Of a DNA stretch of 64,000 bases, positions 1-12,732 are shown piece by piece. The translations under genes and the position numbers were made by a program. The number at the start of each line of letters is the position of its first letter. The stretch's first letter is position 1. The DNA lies in assembly GCA_028023455.1 (NCBI GenBank), contig JAQFVV010000030.1, positions 1,878,501 to 1,942,500 on the forward strand, given 5' to 3'. This stretch comes from Epiperipatus broadwayi (taxonomy: Eukaryota > Onychophora > Udeonychophora > Euonychophora > Peripatidae). The notes under the pieces are model-generated. The model ran no database searches. It was given only the letters and a program-made list of their open reading frames with translations, and was not told where the DNA came from.

Positions 1-205
1 GTAATCAATGGATCCCTAAGATCTAGGTGCAGTGCTCTCAGATCCAAGGCTTCTCACTGATGAAGGCCACAAGCCATAAACTAGTCTGGGGATATTAGAT
101 GAGTAGGCACTAGACAGGAATTTTATGCACAAGACTTCTGGCATCCATTGATTACTCTGACTTTCACTGAGTGGCACTACTGTATGGAGAGTTTTGCCTG
201 TTTAA
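1..205 (+). mobile_element. Palindromic hammerhead-like element, copy 1 (cut by window start)
   Basis: The right half (about 80-205) matches the right arm of the copy at 59967-60245 and, inverted, the copy at 19025-19222. It ends in the same tail, TACTGTATGGAGAGTTTTGC. The left arm is mostly missing or lies outside the window. A hammerhead-like core sits at 42-100. I read it as a short non-coding retroelement, probably Penelope-like, because relatives with the same tail carry long target-site duplications. No protein is encoded. Confidence 0.6.
42..100 (+). ncRNA. Hammerhead ribozyme-like motif, copy 1
   Basis: Type I hammerhead layout. The stem I 5' strand (42-56) is followed by CTGATGA at 57-63, hairpin II (GGC, loop CACAA, GCC, 65-75), then TAAA where GAAA is expected (77-80). 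Next comes palindromic ACTAGT as a minimal stem III (80-85) and C86 at the expected cleavage position. The stem I 3' strand (87-100) pairs back with GU pairs and two mismatches. The first core is canonical, but G12 is mutated to U, so this copy should be inactive. The 10.1/11.1 closing pair is A/A rather than G/C in all three copies. Confidence 0.45.
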
Positions 206-467
206 ATTTAAATAGCATGTCTCTATTGAACATTTACACAAAATATTAAATTATCACTTACAAATACTTTGTTTAGACAAAAATCGATAAAAATGAATCT
301 GAATATATTTATGTTCTGAATAATAGGCATCTTTTCAATTCTATCACTGGAAGTCCAAATATAAAAGAAGTCAATATTACATGAATATTTATAGATACAG
401 ACTAAAGTAATTCAACTTTTGAGCACTTGGATGCTATTGTAAGAAAAGCTAATACATTTTGAATTAA

Positions 468-518
468 ACCATTAAGCATCACAGGGTGGCAATACTGTAT
501 GGAGAGTTTTGCTTTGTT
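468..518 (+). mobile_element. Truncated 51-bp insertion of the palindromic-element tail
   Basis: The segment contains CACAGGGTGGCA and TACTGTATGGAGAGTTTTGC, the outer arm and tail of the element at 59967-60245. It is flanked by perfect 13-bp direct repeats CATTTTGAATTAA at 455-467 and 519-531. The duplication shows that this end alone was inserted, as expected for a 5'-truncated retrotransposed copy. Confidence 0.65.
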
Positions 519-531
519 CATTTTGAATTAA

Positions 532-1446
532 GTTTATCACTTTTGAGGATTACTTATAGCCTCATATTCACAGCAATGGGATTTATGTGGATGGATGATA
601 TATATATATATATGTGTGTGTGTGAAAAGTTTATTTAAATATCAAATTATATGGCCATTTTTTAAAAGGGGGAAGCAGGATTCCTTCTTATTCATGGGGT
701 TAGAATTGTTGGCTATATGCCATCATTTTTCTCAATGCAAGTGATATTGGTAACTGTAGGCTCAAATGTGTGGACCATTAAGGCTTGGTGATCAAGGCAA
801 ATAGACTAGTACTCTGGGTAATGGAAGTATTAAGAAATAGATTGTATCCTAAAGATGTTATAATATTTGATGTTTGGTTTTAGAAACAATTGATATTTAT
901 GTTATGTTTTAAGAGATGTTAAACACTAAACTTCTCACTTTATATTTTCTTTTAAAAAGTTTGTTTGTATTTGAATAAGTCTGGTTTTTTGGACCCATTA
1001 AAAAAATCGTGACAATTTTCTGATAATGATTATATAATTAATGGCTTAATAAAGGTAAAGTATGTGTCATTCTCTGCTTATATGTATAACTAAATAAATG
1101 TGGATTTTCATAACCAATATAGGAATTTAAAGGCAGAAGTGCAATAACTTCCAAAAAGACTTGGACATGAAAAATGATATATAATTATATTAAATGAATG
1201 GAGATTACTTTGAACATATTTTAAATAGTAATATATAAAAATTGAAATAAGTGCATTTCGTGATATATTTATCATATTGCCTCTTTTGGGAAGAGATATC
1301 TAGTTTGATGAGGTTAAAATAAAATAGCTCTATAATGTTAATGAATGAAAAAAACTGCAGGAATTTTTAAGGAATATGTGAACCTACCATCCTTGTACCA
1401 CTTGATTTTAAGCAAGCTTCTATTGTTTCATTTTATAAAATTGTAC
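532..1446. other. Anonymous AT-rich DNA
   Basis: I see no gene or recognisable repeat beyond a (TA)n/(TG)n microsatellite at about 598-623. The nearby short ORFs are of the length expected by chance. Confidence 0.5.
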
Positions 1447-1776
1447 AATGTAATTAGAAGGGACTTGAACTCAAGACTTTCAACCTCCCCACAATTATCC
1501 ACTCCACCTTATACCACTGATACCTATGACCACACACCTGTGAAAAAGATAAACGATCTCCAATATACATATTTTATGCTGCACCAGCTCTCATCATTTG
1601 TTCCAGATCACCATCTCTCACACATATATATATAATCAGTGCTTAATTTATATTATGATAGCAAATCTTCAAACTTTAATGGACAAGCTTCAATCTTCTC
1701 CTATCAGTTTTATAAGATGTAATGGATAGTTATAGGAAGATTGACAATTTGAGTTCAAGTCCTTTCCAATTACATT
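1447..1776. repeat. Inverted tRNA-like repeat (foldback), copy 1
   Basis: The ends are inverted copies of each other: AATGTAATTAGAAGGGACTT at 1447 and its complement at about 1757-1776. Each end reads inward like a tRNA-derived head, with a TATCAGT...AAGATG A-box-like part and a GAGTTCAAGTCC B-box-like part. The middle shares a block on the plus strand (about 1580-1680) with the repeats at 3316-3666 and 44655-44960. An ORF at 1345-1635 overlaps it and is spurious. Confidence 0.55.
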
Positions 1777-3315
1777 AAGTTTAGTATAGACAATATACAT
1801 AGTATTAAATGTTAAAATTGTACAATATAGTTATATATAAAATATTATTGTTAGACACTGCAAAAAAGTGTACTTTCAAAGATTTTATTGAAGAAATTTC
1901 TTTCAGTAATAAATGAGTGATGACTAAGGAATCAGGGTAATTGTAGAAAATTAAGATTTTTGTTTTTAAAAAATACAAGCGTTGTGAGCAAAAATGAGCG
2001 ATTATATATATTTCTTTTATTGATTTAGTTCAAGGCATTTAACTTAGTTAATTGAGGTTTCTGTCAATATTTGAAATTGTCGTGAAAGTTTGCACATATT
2101 GCATTAGTTGAATTATTATCCAATTAATAGAGTTTGAAAATTAAAAGAACAAAAAAAAAATGTGTAACACCATAAAATATTTTTATTACTTAAAAACTCT
2201 GAAGTTTGAATAAAGCATGTCGCAATACTTGAAAGATCAACTATTTTTTGCAATTTTTATTAGCTTACTTTCACCTATTTGGATTTAAAAAGTTTCTAGT
2301 ATTTTTTCAAAATATATATTGATAAATAGCGAACAATAACATTTCTTTCATAAAGATTTAAATGCAGATAATACTATTAATAAAAAAAATATTTTTCAAA
2401 CATATCTAGGAAGCTTACCCATTAAAAAAAATCATATGTAAATATATGCATATATATACACACATTCATATCATTTATACTTTTCTATAAAATCTTAATT
2501 GCATATCATATTAACCATTTTACAGATTCATTTTGCTTTTTATTATAACATTTGTTTAAATAAAAAAGGCAGTTGGTTTGAATTACAAAGATTCTTACAT
2601 ATCTACAAATTTTTTAAATAATATTTTACCTGTTTATTCTAATGTTTTATTTGAGATTATTTTTAATTCTAAGATTTTTTTAAAAATTTTATATTCTGCT
2701 CTCACATAATCACTCGGTATATTAAAAAAAATTTTTTTTTTTTCTAAATAACCATGCACAAGAATATTCTATAATAAAATCGAATTGATTTTATCTAACC
2801 AATAATATTCTTTATTTTCAAACTTAGTTTAAAAGCAATTTTTCATCTTTTAGAAGTCTGTGATAAATTAGTTGTATACAATATTGTTTAATAAGTGTAT
2901 TTTTTTTACAAACTTATTAATCATCTTATTAGTAAACAAAACATATTTTTTTAAATGTTTTACTTCTTTTATATCAGTAAGTATTTGACAGCTTTTTTAA
3001 AAATTATTTTAAATATTTCTTGCCTGTTATTAGAGCTATTTTGAGAAAACATTTTTTTCTTAAAAAACACCTTCTCTTTAATCAAAAATACCCACAAAAT
3101 TCTTTCTCCGTTTTATTTAAACTATTTTCACTATTTTAAAATTTTCCAGTCTCATGTTTATCTTTGCAAAATAATGAGCCGAACTTGTTTCTCCTCTAGA
3201 AAACATAGATAAAAAAATCATTTTCTCATATGACCTTCAAGAACCAAAATAATAATAGAGTTCAGCAGTTTCATTCACTTAAACATATTTTTTCTTAATT
3301 ACTTAAATTCTTATT
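1777..3315. other. Anonymous AT-rich DNA
   Basis: Very AT-rich with many A/T homopolymers. I see no gene, repeat family or structured element here. Confidence 0.5.
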
Positions 3316-3666
3316 AGCACAGACTTTCACACAACACACCACTCTCCACACTATCTCACAACAATGATACACTTGAACACATAGCGTTCCATCATCAGAT
3401 TTTCAATTGGATGGACGGTTGAAGAGTTGGAGTGTGGAGTAGATTGAAGCCTGTCCATTAAAGTATGAGGATTGGCTATCTTAATATATATCTAAGCACT
3501 TATAGCATATATGTGTAGAGATGGTAATCTGGACTAACTGATGATTGCTGGTTTAGCATGAAATACGGATATTGGTGATTATTTATCTTTTCAACATATA
3601 TGTGTTCAAGTGTATCAGTATTATGAGATAGTATGGAGAGTGGTGGGGCATGTGAAAGTCTGTGCT
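3316..3666. repeat. Inverted tRNA-like repeat (foldback), copy 2
   Basis: The arms of about 70 bp at 3316-3385 and about 3597-3666 are inverted copies: AGCACAGACTTTCACAC on the left and its complement on the right. The interior, on the minus strand, matches 44790-44960 (blocks around TAAGATAGCCAAT and TCTGATGATGGAA). It is the same family as 1447-1776, with two tRNA-like heads in inverted orientation. Confidence 0.6.
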
Positions 3667-4985
3667 CATATACCCTATAATTACATATATAGACATAGGT
3701 ATATAATAAGCCTGTGTGTTTCAGTTAGTAAATTCTTATTTTAAATTATATATTATATCATCATACATTTTGTTTATTTTTTTATATAATTTTTTTAAAA
3801 ATTATGATGATGTAGTTATCATTTTCTTTTTAATTTCTTCAGCTTCCAGCCACCATTATTTTCTACTATTCTGACATCATCATTATCAATAACATCCAGA
3901 GAGGTGTTGTTTTTTTTATCAGAAATAATTAAATAATAGGATATTAAAACGAGATTTCTCTTAATCATCATCAGTATAGTTTAAATTTCTTGCCACATTC
4001 CATTCAAGAATCTCAATATTTAGTGTTGTATCACAAAATTTTAGTGAGCATCTTATACCCATTAAGATACATGTAAGGGTTTTATTTTATAAATTTTGTT
4101 TCATAAATTTGTAAAATATACTAAAATATTTTAATAACTGTTGCTATATTATAGTTAGTCATTACACTTTCTGTAGGTACATTTCTAAACTATATCTAAT
4201 TCATTATTTTTAATTTTCTAAAATGAAAATACCATACATCTCTAATTTTTTTAAAATTTTTATAAATGTACCTTTCCATAATCCAACATTTAGTTTAATC
4301 CTAATTAAAATTCTATCTGAGTTAACACTATATAATACTTGATTAACGTGTTTAATGATGAAACTATGATTTGAATTCATAGAATCCTGATCTATTGAAT
4401 AGTTTTTCATACATTTTCTGTATCATCTAATATCTGATAGAAGAATGTGTGAATAAATAAATAAGCACTGCAAATGAAGTCAACTTGAGCATATTAACAG
4501 TATTTCTCATAGCAATATTTAATTATATATCAATTAGTTTAGTGTGAGTTTCAAAAGTAAAACCTATAAGTTCTAAGGAAGCTATTCTAAAGAACTTACA
4601 TCTTAGTCTAAGCTTACTAACTTAGGCAATGATTCAAAATCATTTTGAAATACCATGAAACTGGATTATATTCATTCTATTGTAGCAGAGAGCTACATTA
4701 AGATTATTAAAACATTTCCTATTGCTTAGATAGAAAGTTGAACATATTATTTTTATAGATTAAAGATGAGGCATCATTCTTTCAAAAGAAAAATCGAAAC
4801 ATTTTATGTCTTAATTATTAAAAGATTTTTTTTTTCTTAGGAAAAATACTTTTTATGAAATCAAGGATATATCATCAATATAGAAAAATTTAATTTATTC
4901 TGTTTCGGAAAATTCATGAGAATAGATTAAATAAATCAAGTAGAAGAAGTGAATCCTATGGAAGATCATCTGTAAAATTCTGTAT
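3667..4985. other. Anonymous AT-rich DNA
   Basis: No supported gene. The short ORF at 4210-4410 has no recognisable domain and low-complexity AT-driven composition. Confidence 0.5.
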
Positions 4986-5001
4986 GTATTATAATTGTCA
5001 T

Positions 5002-5039
5002 CACATGATCATCATACTACTGTATGGAGAGTTTTGCCA
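5002..5039 (+). mobile_element. 38-bp insertion of the palindromic-element tail with 16-bp TSD
   Basis: A perfect 16-bp duplication GTATTATAATTGTCAT flanks it at 4986-5001 and 5040-5055. The insert ends in TACTGTATGGAGAGTTTTGC. It begins with CACATGATCA, the inverse of TGATCATGTG found next to the larger copies (about 19265 and 60288). It is an extreme truncation that marks the family's 3' end. Confidence 0.7.
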
Positions 5040-5189
5040 GTATTATAATTGTCATTAGGAGTAAAATGAATTTTTCTATTGAAGAGTATTTTATGAAGTA
5101 AATTAACAATTTTCCTGCATTCAAGAATTTTAGACATTTTTAGAAATAAATTACTTTTCCCCAAACAGATTAATAAATAGAAGTTAGTA

Positions 5190-5374
5190 CATAAGTGCGG
5201 TAAGAGAAAATATTTAAAATCTCTAACCAGAACATTCCTATCCCCAGACCAATGGGTTTTGAGCTTATGACTCATCTTCGTGAAAATCTAGAACATTCAA
5301 ACACTAGATCTAAAACATGGGGATAGGAACATTCTGGATAGACATTTTAAATATTTTCTCTTACTGCACTTATG
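5190..5374. repeat. Inverted repeat, arms of about 56 bp
   Basis: The segment 5190-5246 (ATAAGTGCGGTAAGAGAAAA at its start) is complementary to 5319-5374 with a few mismatches. The loop is about 72 bp. It could form a long hairpin. No TSD or coding content was recognised, and the family is unassigned. Confidence 0.6.
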
Positions 5375-7855
5375 AATTAAGAGCTTGTTTGAGCTATTGA
5401 TACATTCTCTGTATTACATATTTGTAAATACAAGCTTATAAAAGCAATGTCCCACTATATATGACTTGCTTTATTCACTACTATAAACAGAAGTCAAGAT
5501 AAATAAATACAATTTATTTTTAAAACTTTTCATATTGATAATTAAAGACAAAACTTGCTGACACGCAGCCTAAATTCACTTTGTTTTAATGTTGTTTTTC
5601 CAGTTATTGAGACAATTTTTGTAAAATTAATAGATAACAATATTTTGTATATTTTTTATAATTTTAAGAATGCTATAGTTTTGCTTTCATGCCATATTTT
5701 AGAAATTGTTTCTGTACTGATAATATTATGAGCAGTTTTTCTAACCATTCTTTAACTTTGGATTCTAAGCTTTTTTATTTATTAAAAAAACAAACTCTAG
5801 ACATGTTACCTGTTCCTGAGATCTTTCCAAGTTCAACTTTACACATATTTACTATTTTTATTATATTAGAGTTAAAAAATCCATGCAAAAAAAACCATTG
5901 TTTTGCAATAATTTTTCTGACTTTAGCATTCATGGACTTAGAAGTGTGACAAATATTACTGGCAGAGACAATGATAATTATTTTAAAACAATTCTTCAAT
6001 CATTAATTTAGTACAGACAAAAAAAAAAACAATTCTTTTGACAAAATCATGTAGAGTTTATTTTTCCATTTTCTAATATTATTAAGGATTTTTAAATATT
6101 CTTAGCAATATTTGGATATTTGATAGATGGTAATTATAAAGAATACTTTTGATTTTAGTTCTAACCTTTTATGAATTACTTTTGGATTCTTTGATGATTA
6201 TAGTTATGGTTTTATTAAATCTATCACAACAAGATTGCATGAGAGAAATTATGTAGGATTTCTAAAAACACTTTATATCAGCTATGAAGGAAAGGAATCA
6301 ATATTAATAGATAAGCTATTTTTTTGTTGAAGTGAAACATTTCTGAATGGGTTGAATGTTTTTTATTGCTTAACATTATAAAGTGTCAATTTGCAATTTA
6401 AAACAATCTATTCTAAATATTGAAAACCTAATTTATCCTCAATTGCATATTTTAGTCTGCTGTAAAAATTGAAATCTTATCAAATGATCTGGAATAGAAG
6501 AGAAACATCATTTTCTATTGGGAGATATGGCATCATTAGCAAAAAGACTATTTAACTGAATTAGAATTATTTTATCAGTTGAATAATTTTTAATAGGATT
6601 TTTTTTATATTTTTAGATATTTTGAAACAAAAGTAAAAATGTGATGTTAAATCTCAGATGCTCCAGAAGATGAATGTTATTAGAGAGAAAATGGGGTTCC
6701 TATAGTACCCGCCAATGTTGTAATGTGCTATTATTTTGTATGTTGCATATTTTACATCTGAATTAATGTTGATCAAAGAAATTTTGTTTTTTTCTAGTTG
6801 AAAAGATCTTTCTGTAGAAGGATTTTTTTTGGCAATAAAAGTATTGCATAATTTCTAATACCAAGCAACCATTTTTCATTTTATTAGCCTAAGACCTTGA
6901 TCAGCCTAACACATTCATTTCTCATAATGCCATTGGATTTATCATTTCTTATTTTATTCTATGAATTCATATCTTTTATTTTTCATATTAAGTTGTAAGC
7001 CATTAAAAATAAAATAGGATTTCTAAATGCAATGCAGCTGCATTAAATTTATGAGATGAACTTTAAATGAGATGGAATAGTAAAAAGAAACATTTTTTCT
7101 TCCTAATATTGATATCTTTTGACAATTAGTAATAACTATCTTCACAGTACAAAAAGATAAGGAAGTATACATAAACATGACTCTTTTCTGTTTCCTTTAG
7201 GGAGTTCTTAGAGAGGCTTTCACCCTGCAGTAAGCTATTGAAAAGCTATTTGATTTACATTTTAATAATATATATATATATATATTAAAATATAGATATT
7301 TTAATAATATATATATATATATATTAAAAATAGATATTTTATTATACTGGACTTAGACATACATACTTAACCAATTGTTGATTTACATATATAATACAAA
7401 AGGTTGCCAATTTTTTTCTAGCAAATGAAAGAAAATTCTCTGTTTTCTCTTTGAGGCTGTAAAGAAACTGAGCAAGACAAACTCCTAAACACAGGGAGAA
7501 AAAGGAGGGGAAGTCAAAAAAATGATGGAAAGAAAATGTAATTAATGATATGAGAAAAGTAGTTTTGCGTAGAACAATATGGAAGAGGAAATCACTGGAA
7601 TTTTTTGGCTGAAGACACCCTCAGAAGTGAAAAATTTCAAAAAAAAGAAGATTACTGGTGAACAAACATGGATGGAATACTCACTAACATACATTAGACA
7701 GTATAGTGAGTTTATTAGGTTTACTCTAGAATTTAATAGCAAGAAATATGATATTTCATGTTAGATAGCATATAGTCCTTAAATGAGATATTGATCTGAT
7801 TTTCTTGAAGACAAAGTTGAATGTGTGTACTTGACTGTCCTTTATTTGTATATAT
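5375..7855. other. Anonymous AT-rich DNA with a duplicated (TA)n block
   Basis: No gene is supported. A TTTTAATA(TA)n unit of about 40 bp is tandemly duplicated at about 7259-7341. Overlapping short ORFs on both strands (5689-5999, 7542-7764) lack any domain and overlap each other, as expected by chance. Confidence 0.45.
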
Positions 7856-10407
7856 TGTAACCTCTGTTCACTTCACTTGTTCACTTTATTGTATTTATAA
7901 ATGCCCAGGCACCAATTCTATACAAGATAGAATAAAATTTATAATTGTAAATTGCTCTATGGCTTAGCTCAGTTGAGGTTATAGGATATGATCTTCATAT
8001 AGGATGCAAATAAAAGTAATAAAACATTTATTAATAACAATTCTGTAAGACTAATTTAATTATATGCCACATATTTATTTAATTATAAAACTATTGCAAA
8101 ATTATCAATTATCATATTTAATATAAGATAGATAATGATGAGGATCGGGTATCTTTTTATCTACATCACCACCTATTCTAAGCAAAGTAGAATATATTAT
8201 TAGCACTGTAATATGGTGATTTATCATCTCCAGGCAGATTAAATAAATTGACTTCTACTGGCAAATCTATATGTTTTAGGGCTATGTTATGTTAACCATA
8301 TATGTGTGTCTGTGGATATGGAGAATCGAACGTATATAATCAAGCAATTCATTTGGGCTTTTAATTCATTAAAACATTTATTAAAAATTAAAAGACAAAA
8401 TAAATAATGAATAAACAAAAAAAAAATTATTCTATGCACTTTGCTAACCAATTACATTGCTCTTATAGCAAAACCAAAATTGACTAATATTTAATATACG
8501 AATCATATATTTTCGAATATGTGTGCTTTTATAATATCTTAATATAATGTATTTTTAAAACATACTTTTTTATTAGCTTATTTATAAAACTTGGATGATG
8601 CCATAAATCAATCATCTTTTATACATATTATAAAATTTTATACAACACTTATCTGTTATAATCGGTGTAAATCATCTAACATTAACTATACAAAATAAAG
8701 AAAGGCAAAAAAACCAATAACTAAACACTTATACTTATATACGTGAGGGTTGAATAATATCTCCAAACTCAATCTAAATAATCTAATCTTCCTTGACCAT
8801 TTCTACCTCCAGCTTACATTCAATATACTTCCTATATAACGAACTTATAACAGACAAGGTTTTAATTCTTTATTTTTTTTTAATAAACTTCATTAACAAA
8901 ATTGAAGCATAATAAATATAATTTTTTAAAATAATAATTTATAGCATCACGCACACATCCGAATATATAATCACCTACAATATAATTTCTAGATCATATA
9001 AAATTAGATTATTATATTATAATGATATGAAGTTACATTGTCTTGTTTGTTTGTTTTTTTAAAGAGAAAAAATTGGTTATACATTTATTATAAGTAATGA
9101 TGAAAATACTTATCAATACCTCATCATTACATGTTAATTTTTTTTTAAACAAAATTGAAAGTTGAAAGAAATATGCATATCAATTTTAAAGACAACAATA
9201 AAATATAACATAAAAAAGAATGTCTCTCCGATTGTTAAAGCATAATTTGTTAAGAATGACAATAGTTTTTTTTATCCTAGAATTCCATGATAGGTGTTAT
9301 AATAACATTTGCATGCATTGGAATTATTTATTATATATGCACGAATAGCAAAGTTATACAGTATAAAATTATCTTCTTGATATAAGATTAAATAGATAAA
9401 CTATTTCATTTTAAATTTTATTTTGTAGAATATTGATAGGAAATTCTTAAAATTGAAAATCAAGCGTTTAATTCTAGCGTCTAATAAGAAAACTTTAGCT
9501 AGCTTTATTTTAAACAATTTTGCCATTTTAATATTATTTGGCTTTGGTAATACTTTAAAATAAATCATAATAATTTAGCTTACATATCATCCAGGCATTT
9601 TGAAAGTAGTGAATATGGACCATCGTTTGACAGAGATTTGGAGGCTGGTATCCCTCTGGGGGGGGGTGTTTATCTCCTCATTTTTATATCATTCCAGTAG
9701 TATAATAACAAAATTCTCCACAGGTATATTATTAGAATCCTTGCAATGTTTTTTTTTATATTTGTTCTAATACTCTTAGAGAGTTATTGATTCTTTTAAG
9801 TTTTTTTTTTTTACATCTTCTTCCCTGGAACTTTTTTTTTACTTTCCTTCAAGTTTTCAACTCTATGTCTTTCTTCACTCATGCCCTCTGTGTTTTTTTT
9901 ATTACAATCAACTTTGGAAGTGTGCCAGAATTTTACTTATAAAATTTTAACAATACAATATTTGAAATAGAATAAACATAATAATAATAATAATCAAAAA
10001 ATTAAATATCAAATATTAATTTATAAATGTTATTCACCAATATACAAATAATCTTCATCATTTTTAAGTATAAGATTATGAACAATACATAATTAGTAAA
10101 TAATAAATAAAATATAGGAAAGAAAATTCTAATTAATATTATATCTATGTATCTGCTTATTATGACATGTAAATTTTTCTACTACATGCAAACATCCCTA
10201 ATATTGGTCATCCTTCTACCACCAAACACACATAATCCAAAACTCTACCAATCAGTAGACCCAATTAAAGTTTTAATTTTTTTAAATCCTAATTTTAACT
10301 AGCAAATTACATCTCAATTCATTTTTCTCAGATAACTATCTTTAGCCATTGTTAGCACAAATGTAAACTTCCCACATTTCTTCCTGGTGCCAACCTGGAA
10401 GGTTACA
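7856..10407 (-). repeat. 3' LTR of the minus-strand element
   Basis: It matches 15379-18727 nearly base for base once the 756-bp insertion in that copy is removed. It starts TGTAACCTCTG and ends AGGTTACA on the plus strand, giving a short terminal inverted repeat. At about 2.55 kb it is long for an animal LTR. No ORF of note. Confidence 0.85.
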
Positions 10408-10409
10408 AT

Positions 10410-10420
10410 CCTTCCCCCTT
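10410..10420 (-). promoter_or_regulatory. Polypurine tract
   Basis: On the minus strand AAGGGGGAAGG lies two bases upstream of the left LTR. A purine run at that place primes plus-strand DNA synthesis in LTR elements and fixes the element's orientation as minus. Confidence 0.7.
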
Positions 10421-10643
10421 ATGAAAAAAAATGAATTGGATAAACAACAATCAATATTAATAGCACATCAAATTTTACATTAAGATCATTCCTCAATTAG
10501 AAAATTATGTTTATCAAATAAACATAAAACAATAAAACATTTAATGCTTTTACAAACACTTGTTTCTATTATATTTTAGCAACATTAAATAAGTAAGAAA
10601 AATAATAATTAAATTCTATATTGAACAATATGTATAACTTTTA

Positions 10644-10997
10644 TTAATCATGTCTTGCAGGACATGACCTCAAACTGCGAGCATTATAGGTTACTTTAAA
10701 CCTTCTGTTTATATTCTTGATCTCCTTTCTTCTAACAAGTTTCTTCCTACAAGATTTCATTTTCACTTTACTAGATTTAACTCTAATCTTTTTAATATAT
10801 CTTACTTTATTCTTCACTTTTTTAAGATGATTTATATTAAATAATTCTTTCTTTACTCCTTTGAGTTTGATCTTATCCTTTCCTAAATCTCTCTCTGGCT
10901 TAATAATTTTCCTAAGAGAATTCATATCAAATTCCTTCATAATCTTCATTTTACATTTAATCCTTAATTTGATCAACTTTTCCAACATAAATAACAC
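10644..10997 (-). pseudogene. Lys/Arg-rich C-terminal ORF of the LTR element
   Basis: A 117-codon frame overlaps the end of the preceding frame by 41 bp in a different phase. The product is strongly basic (many K, R and KK pairs) and ends SLRSCPARHD. It could be the basic tail of the same polyprotein displaced by a frameshift, or the remnant of a pol C-terminus left after the pol domains were deleted. I recognise no catalytic motif. Codon use is AT-rich like the rest of the element. Confidence 0.4.
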
Positions 10998-11637
10998 CCT
11001 TTATCATATGCTCTATATTAGATACTATACATATGACATCTCCATACAGTACTTTTCTGTGACTACTCATCTTCATGTCCCAATTTAAGTACTTACAAAT
11101 ACATTCAGAGACTATACTTCTACTTTTATTTTGTAATTTATTGCCTGAAATATGAATAAATTTCATTAATTTGTTTTTCAAAATTTCTAGACATTTCATG
11201 CTTAGAGAAATTATTTCTACATATATGAATTCACTAATCCCTTTATTCCTATCAAGACTTTCTTTAATATCTTCAAATATATCCACACTCTTATTTCTGT
11301 CTAATTCCAGTTCTTGGTCCCCTATTTCTCTGAGTTTTTTATATGCCCTTAACTCTTCTTTGGCTAAACTAATATTTTTATTAATTAATACCACATGTTC
11401 TTTGGTTATTTCTACATCTGTACTAACATTTTCTACAGATTGTGCAACTTCTTTATTTTCTATCTTAATATCAATTTTCTCAGATTTTTTATTTATTTGC
11501 TCATTTTCACTAACTATTTCTACAACCAATTCTTGATTTACTTTATATTGACTCTGAAAAATCAAGTCTACCTCTTTTGACTGATTAGGATCATTTGGTT
11601 TTATCTCTTTGGGACAACCTTGAAAATTTACACTCAT
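10957..11637 (-). pseudogene. Coiled-coil polyprotein, third segment
   Basis: A 226-codon open segment continues in phase after a single TGA at about 11665. Its middle contains VVLINKNISLAKEELRAYKK, a near copy of VVQINKNISLAEEKLKAYKK in the first segment (about 12745-12816), and the DNA is similar there too. The protein thus contains an internal duplication about 1.4 kb apart. Acidic and basic residues alternate as in coiled coils. The last 80 residues are less helical and unassigned. The reading frame ends at 10957. Confidence 0.5.
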
Positions 11638-11664
11638 CTCTACTGACTGCTTTTGTGATCTCTC

Positions 11665-12495
11665 TCATGATTCCCTAAGTTTTTCTGCTATTTCTAGTCT
11701 ATGCACTTCTAATTCTTGATTATATCTTTGTATCTCCACTACTGTTTGCTTCATTTCTTGTATATGTTTTAGAGAATCTGCTTTCATCACTTTTATGTTT
11801 TGCAATGTAATTTGAATATCTGATTTCATTTCTTTTTGTATATCTAAACTCACTTGACTTTGATAAACACACTCTGTTCTTTCTTGTAATTTTTGAGAGT
11901 TAATTTTAATCTTTTCTGGTGAACTTAATTCAACTTCTAAAGTTTGAACACCTTCATTCATTTTATTATAATGCATTTTTATTTCTCCTAACTCTAAAGC
12001 ACTATTGTCTAACCCTTGAGAACCTAATTGTCCAATTTCTAAATTCTGAACAGTGTCCTTTAATCTTTCACAACCTAATTCTACTTTTGACAAATCTTCC
12101 TCATCTACCAAATCCATCAATGGTTTATCTTTTTCCATACTATCTATTAACTTAATAGATGGTATATTTGCTTCTAATCCTTTAGTAACCAATTCAACAG
12201 ATTCCTTTTGAATCTCTATTTCTTCATGAATTGACTCACTATCTGTACTAATTTTCCCAACAGATAACTTGGTTTCTTCACTAACTAATTCAATAAAAGA
12301 TTTGTCTTTTCTTAAATCATCTTCTGCTATCTTATCAAATGATACATTATCATTTACATCCTTGTTAACTAATTTAACAGAATCTTTGTTTTCTTCTGCC
12401 AAACTACTACATAAGTTAGTATCTTCATTAACTATTTTAATTACTTGTGGACTTGTTTTTCTTATTATTTTAACAAGTTGTCTATTTTCTGCCAT
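11665..12495 (-). pseudogene. Coiled-coil polyprotein, second segment with SVxLV repeats
   Basis: A 276-codon segment lies in the same phase as the ORF at 12733-13422. It and the 79 codons upstream carry a degenerate repeated motif, hydrophobic-rich 'S-V-x-L-V-x-x-D' (SVELV, SVKLVNKD, FIELVSEE, SVELVTKG), spaced roughly 25-40 residues. The second half is a helical Gln/Glu/Lys-rich stretch. It is most likely part of an extended Gag-like structural protein of the LTR element. No catalytic residues are evident and the function is unknown. Confidence 0.5.
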
Positions 12496-12732
12496 ACTTT
12501 TACTAATTAGAAAATCTGTACTAGTTACTTTAACACATTTATCAATTACTTTGAAAGATACTTTATGATTTGCTATATCCTTATCAATTATCTCAACTGA
12601 TGTCTTAGATTCAGTTTCTATACTTTTAGATTCAATATTTTGTGATTTATTAATCTCCTATAATTTATTTTTCAAATTAGCATCTACTATTTTAACATCT
12701 TGACTAACTATCTCAACAGATTTAGGTTCTCT

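Noticed and set aside
11171-12568. Plus-strand Ser/Leu/Phe-rich ORFs opposite the coiled-coil frame
   Set aside because: Antisense shadows of the Lys/Glu-rich minus-strand reading frame.
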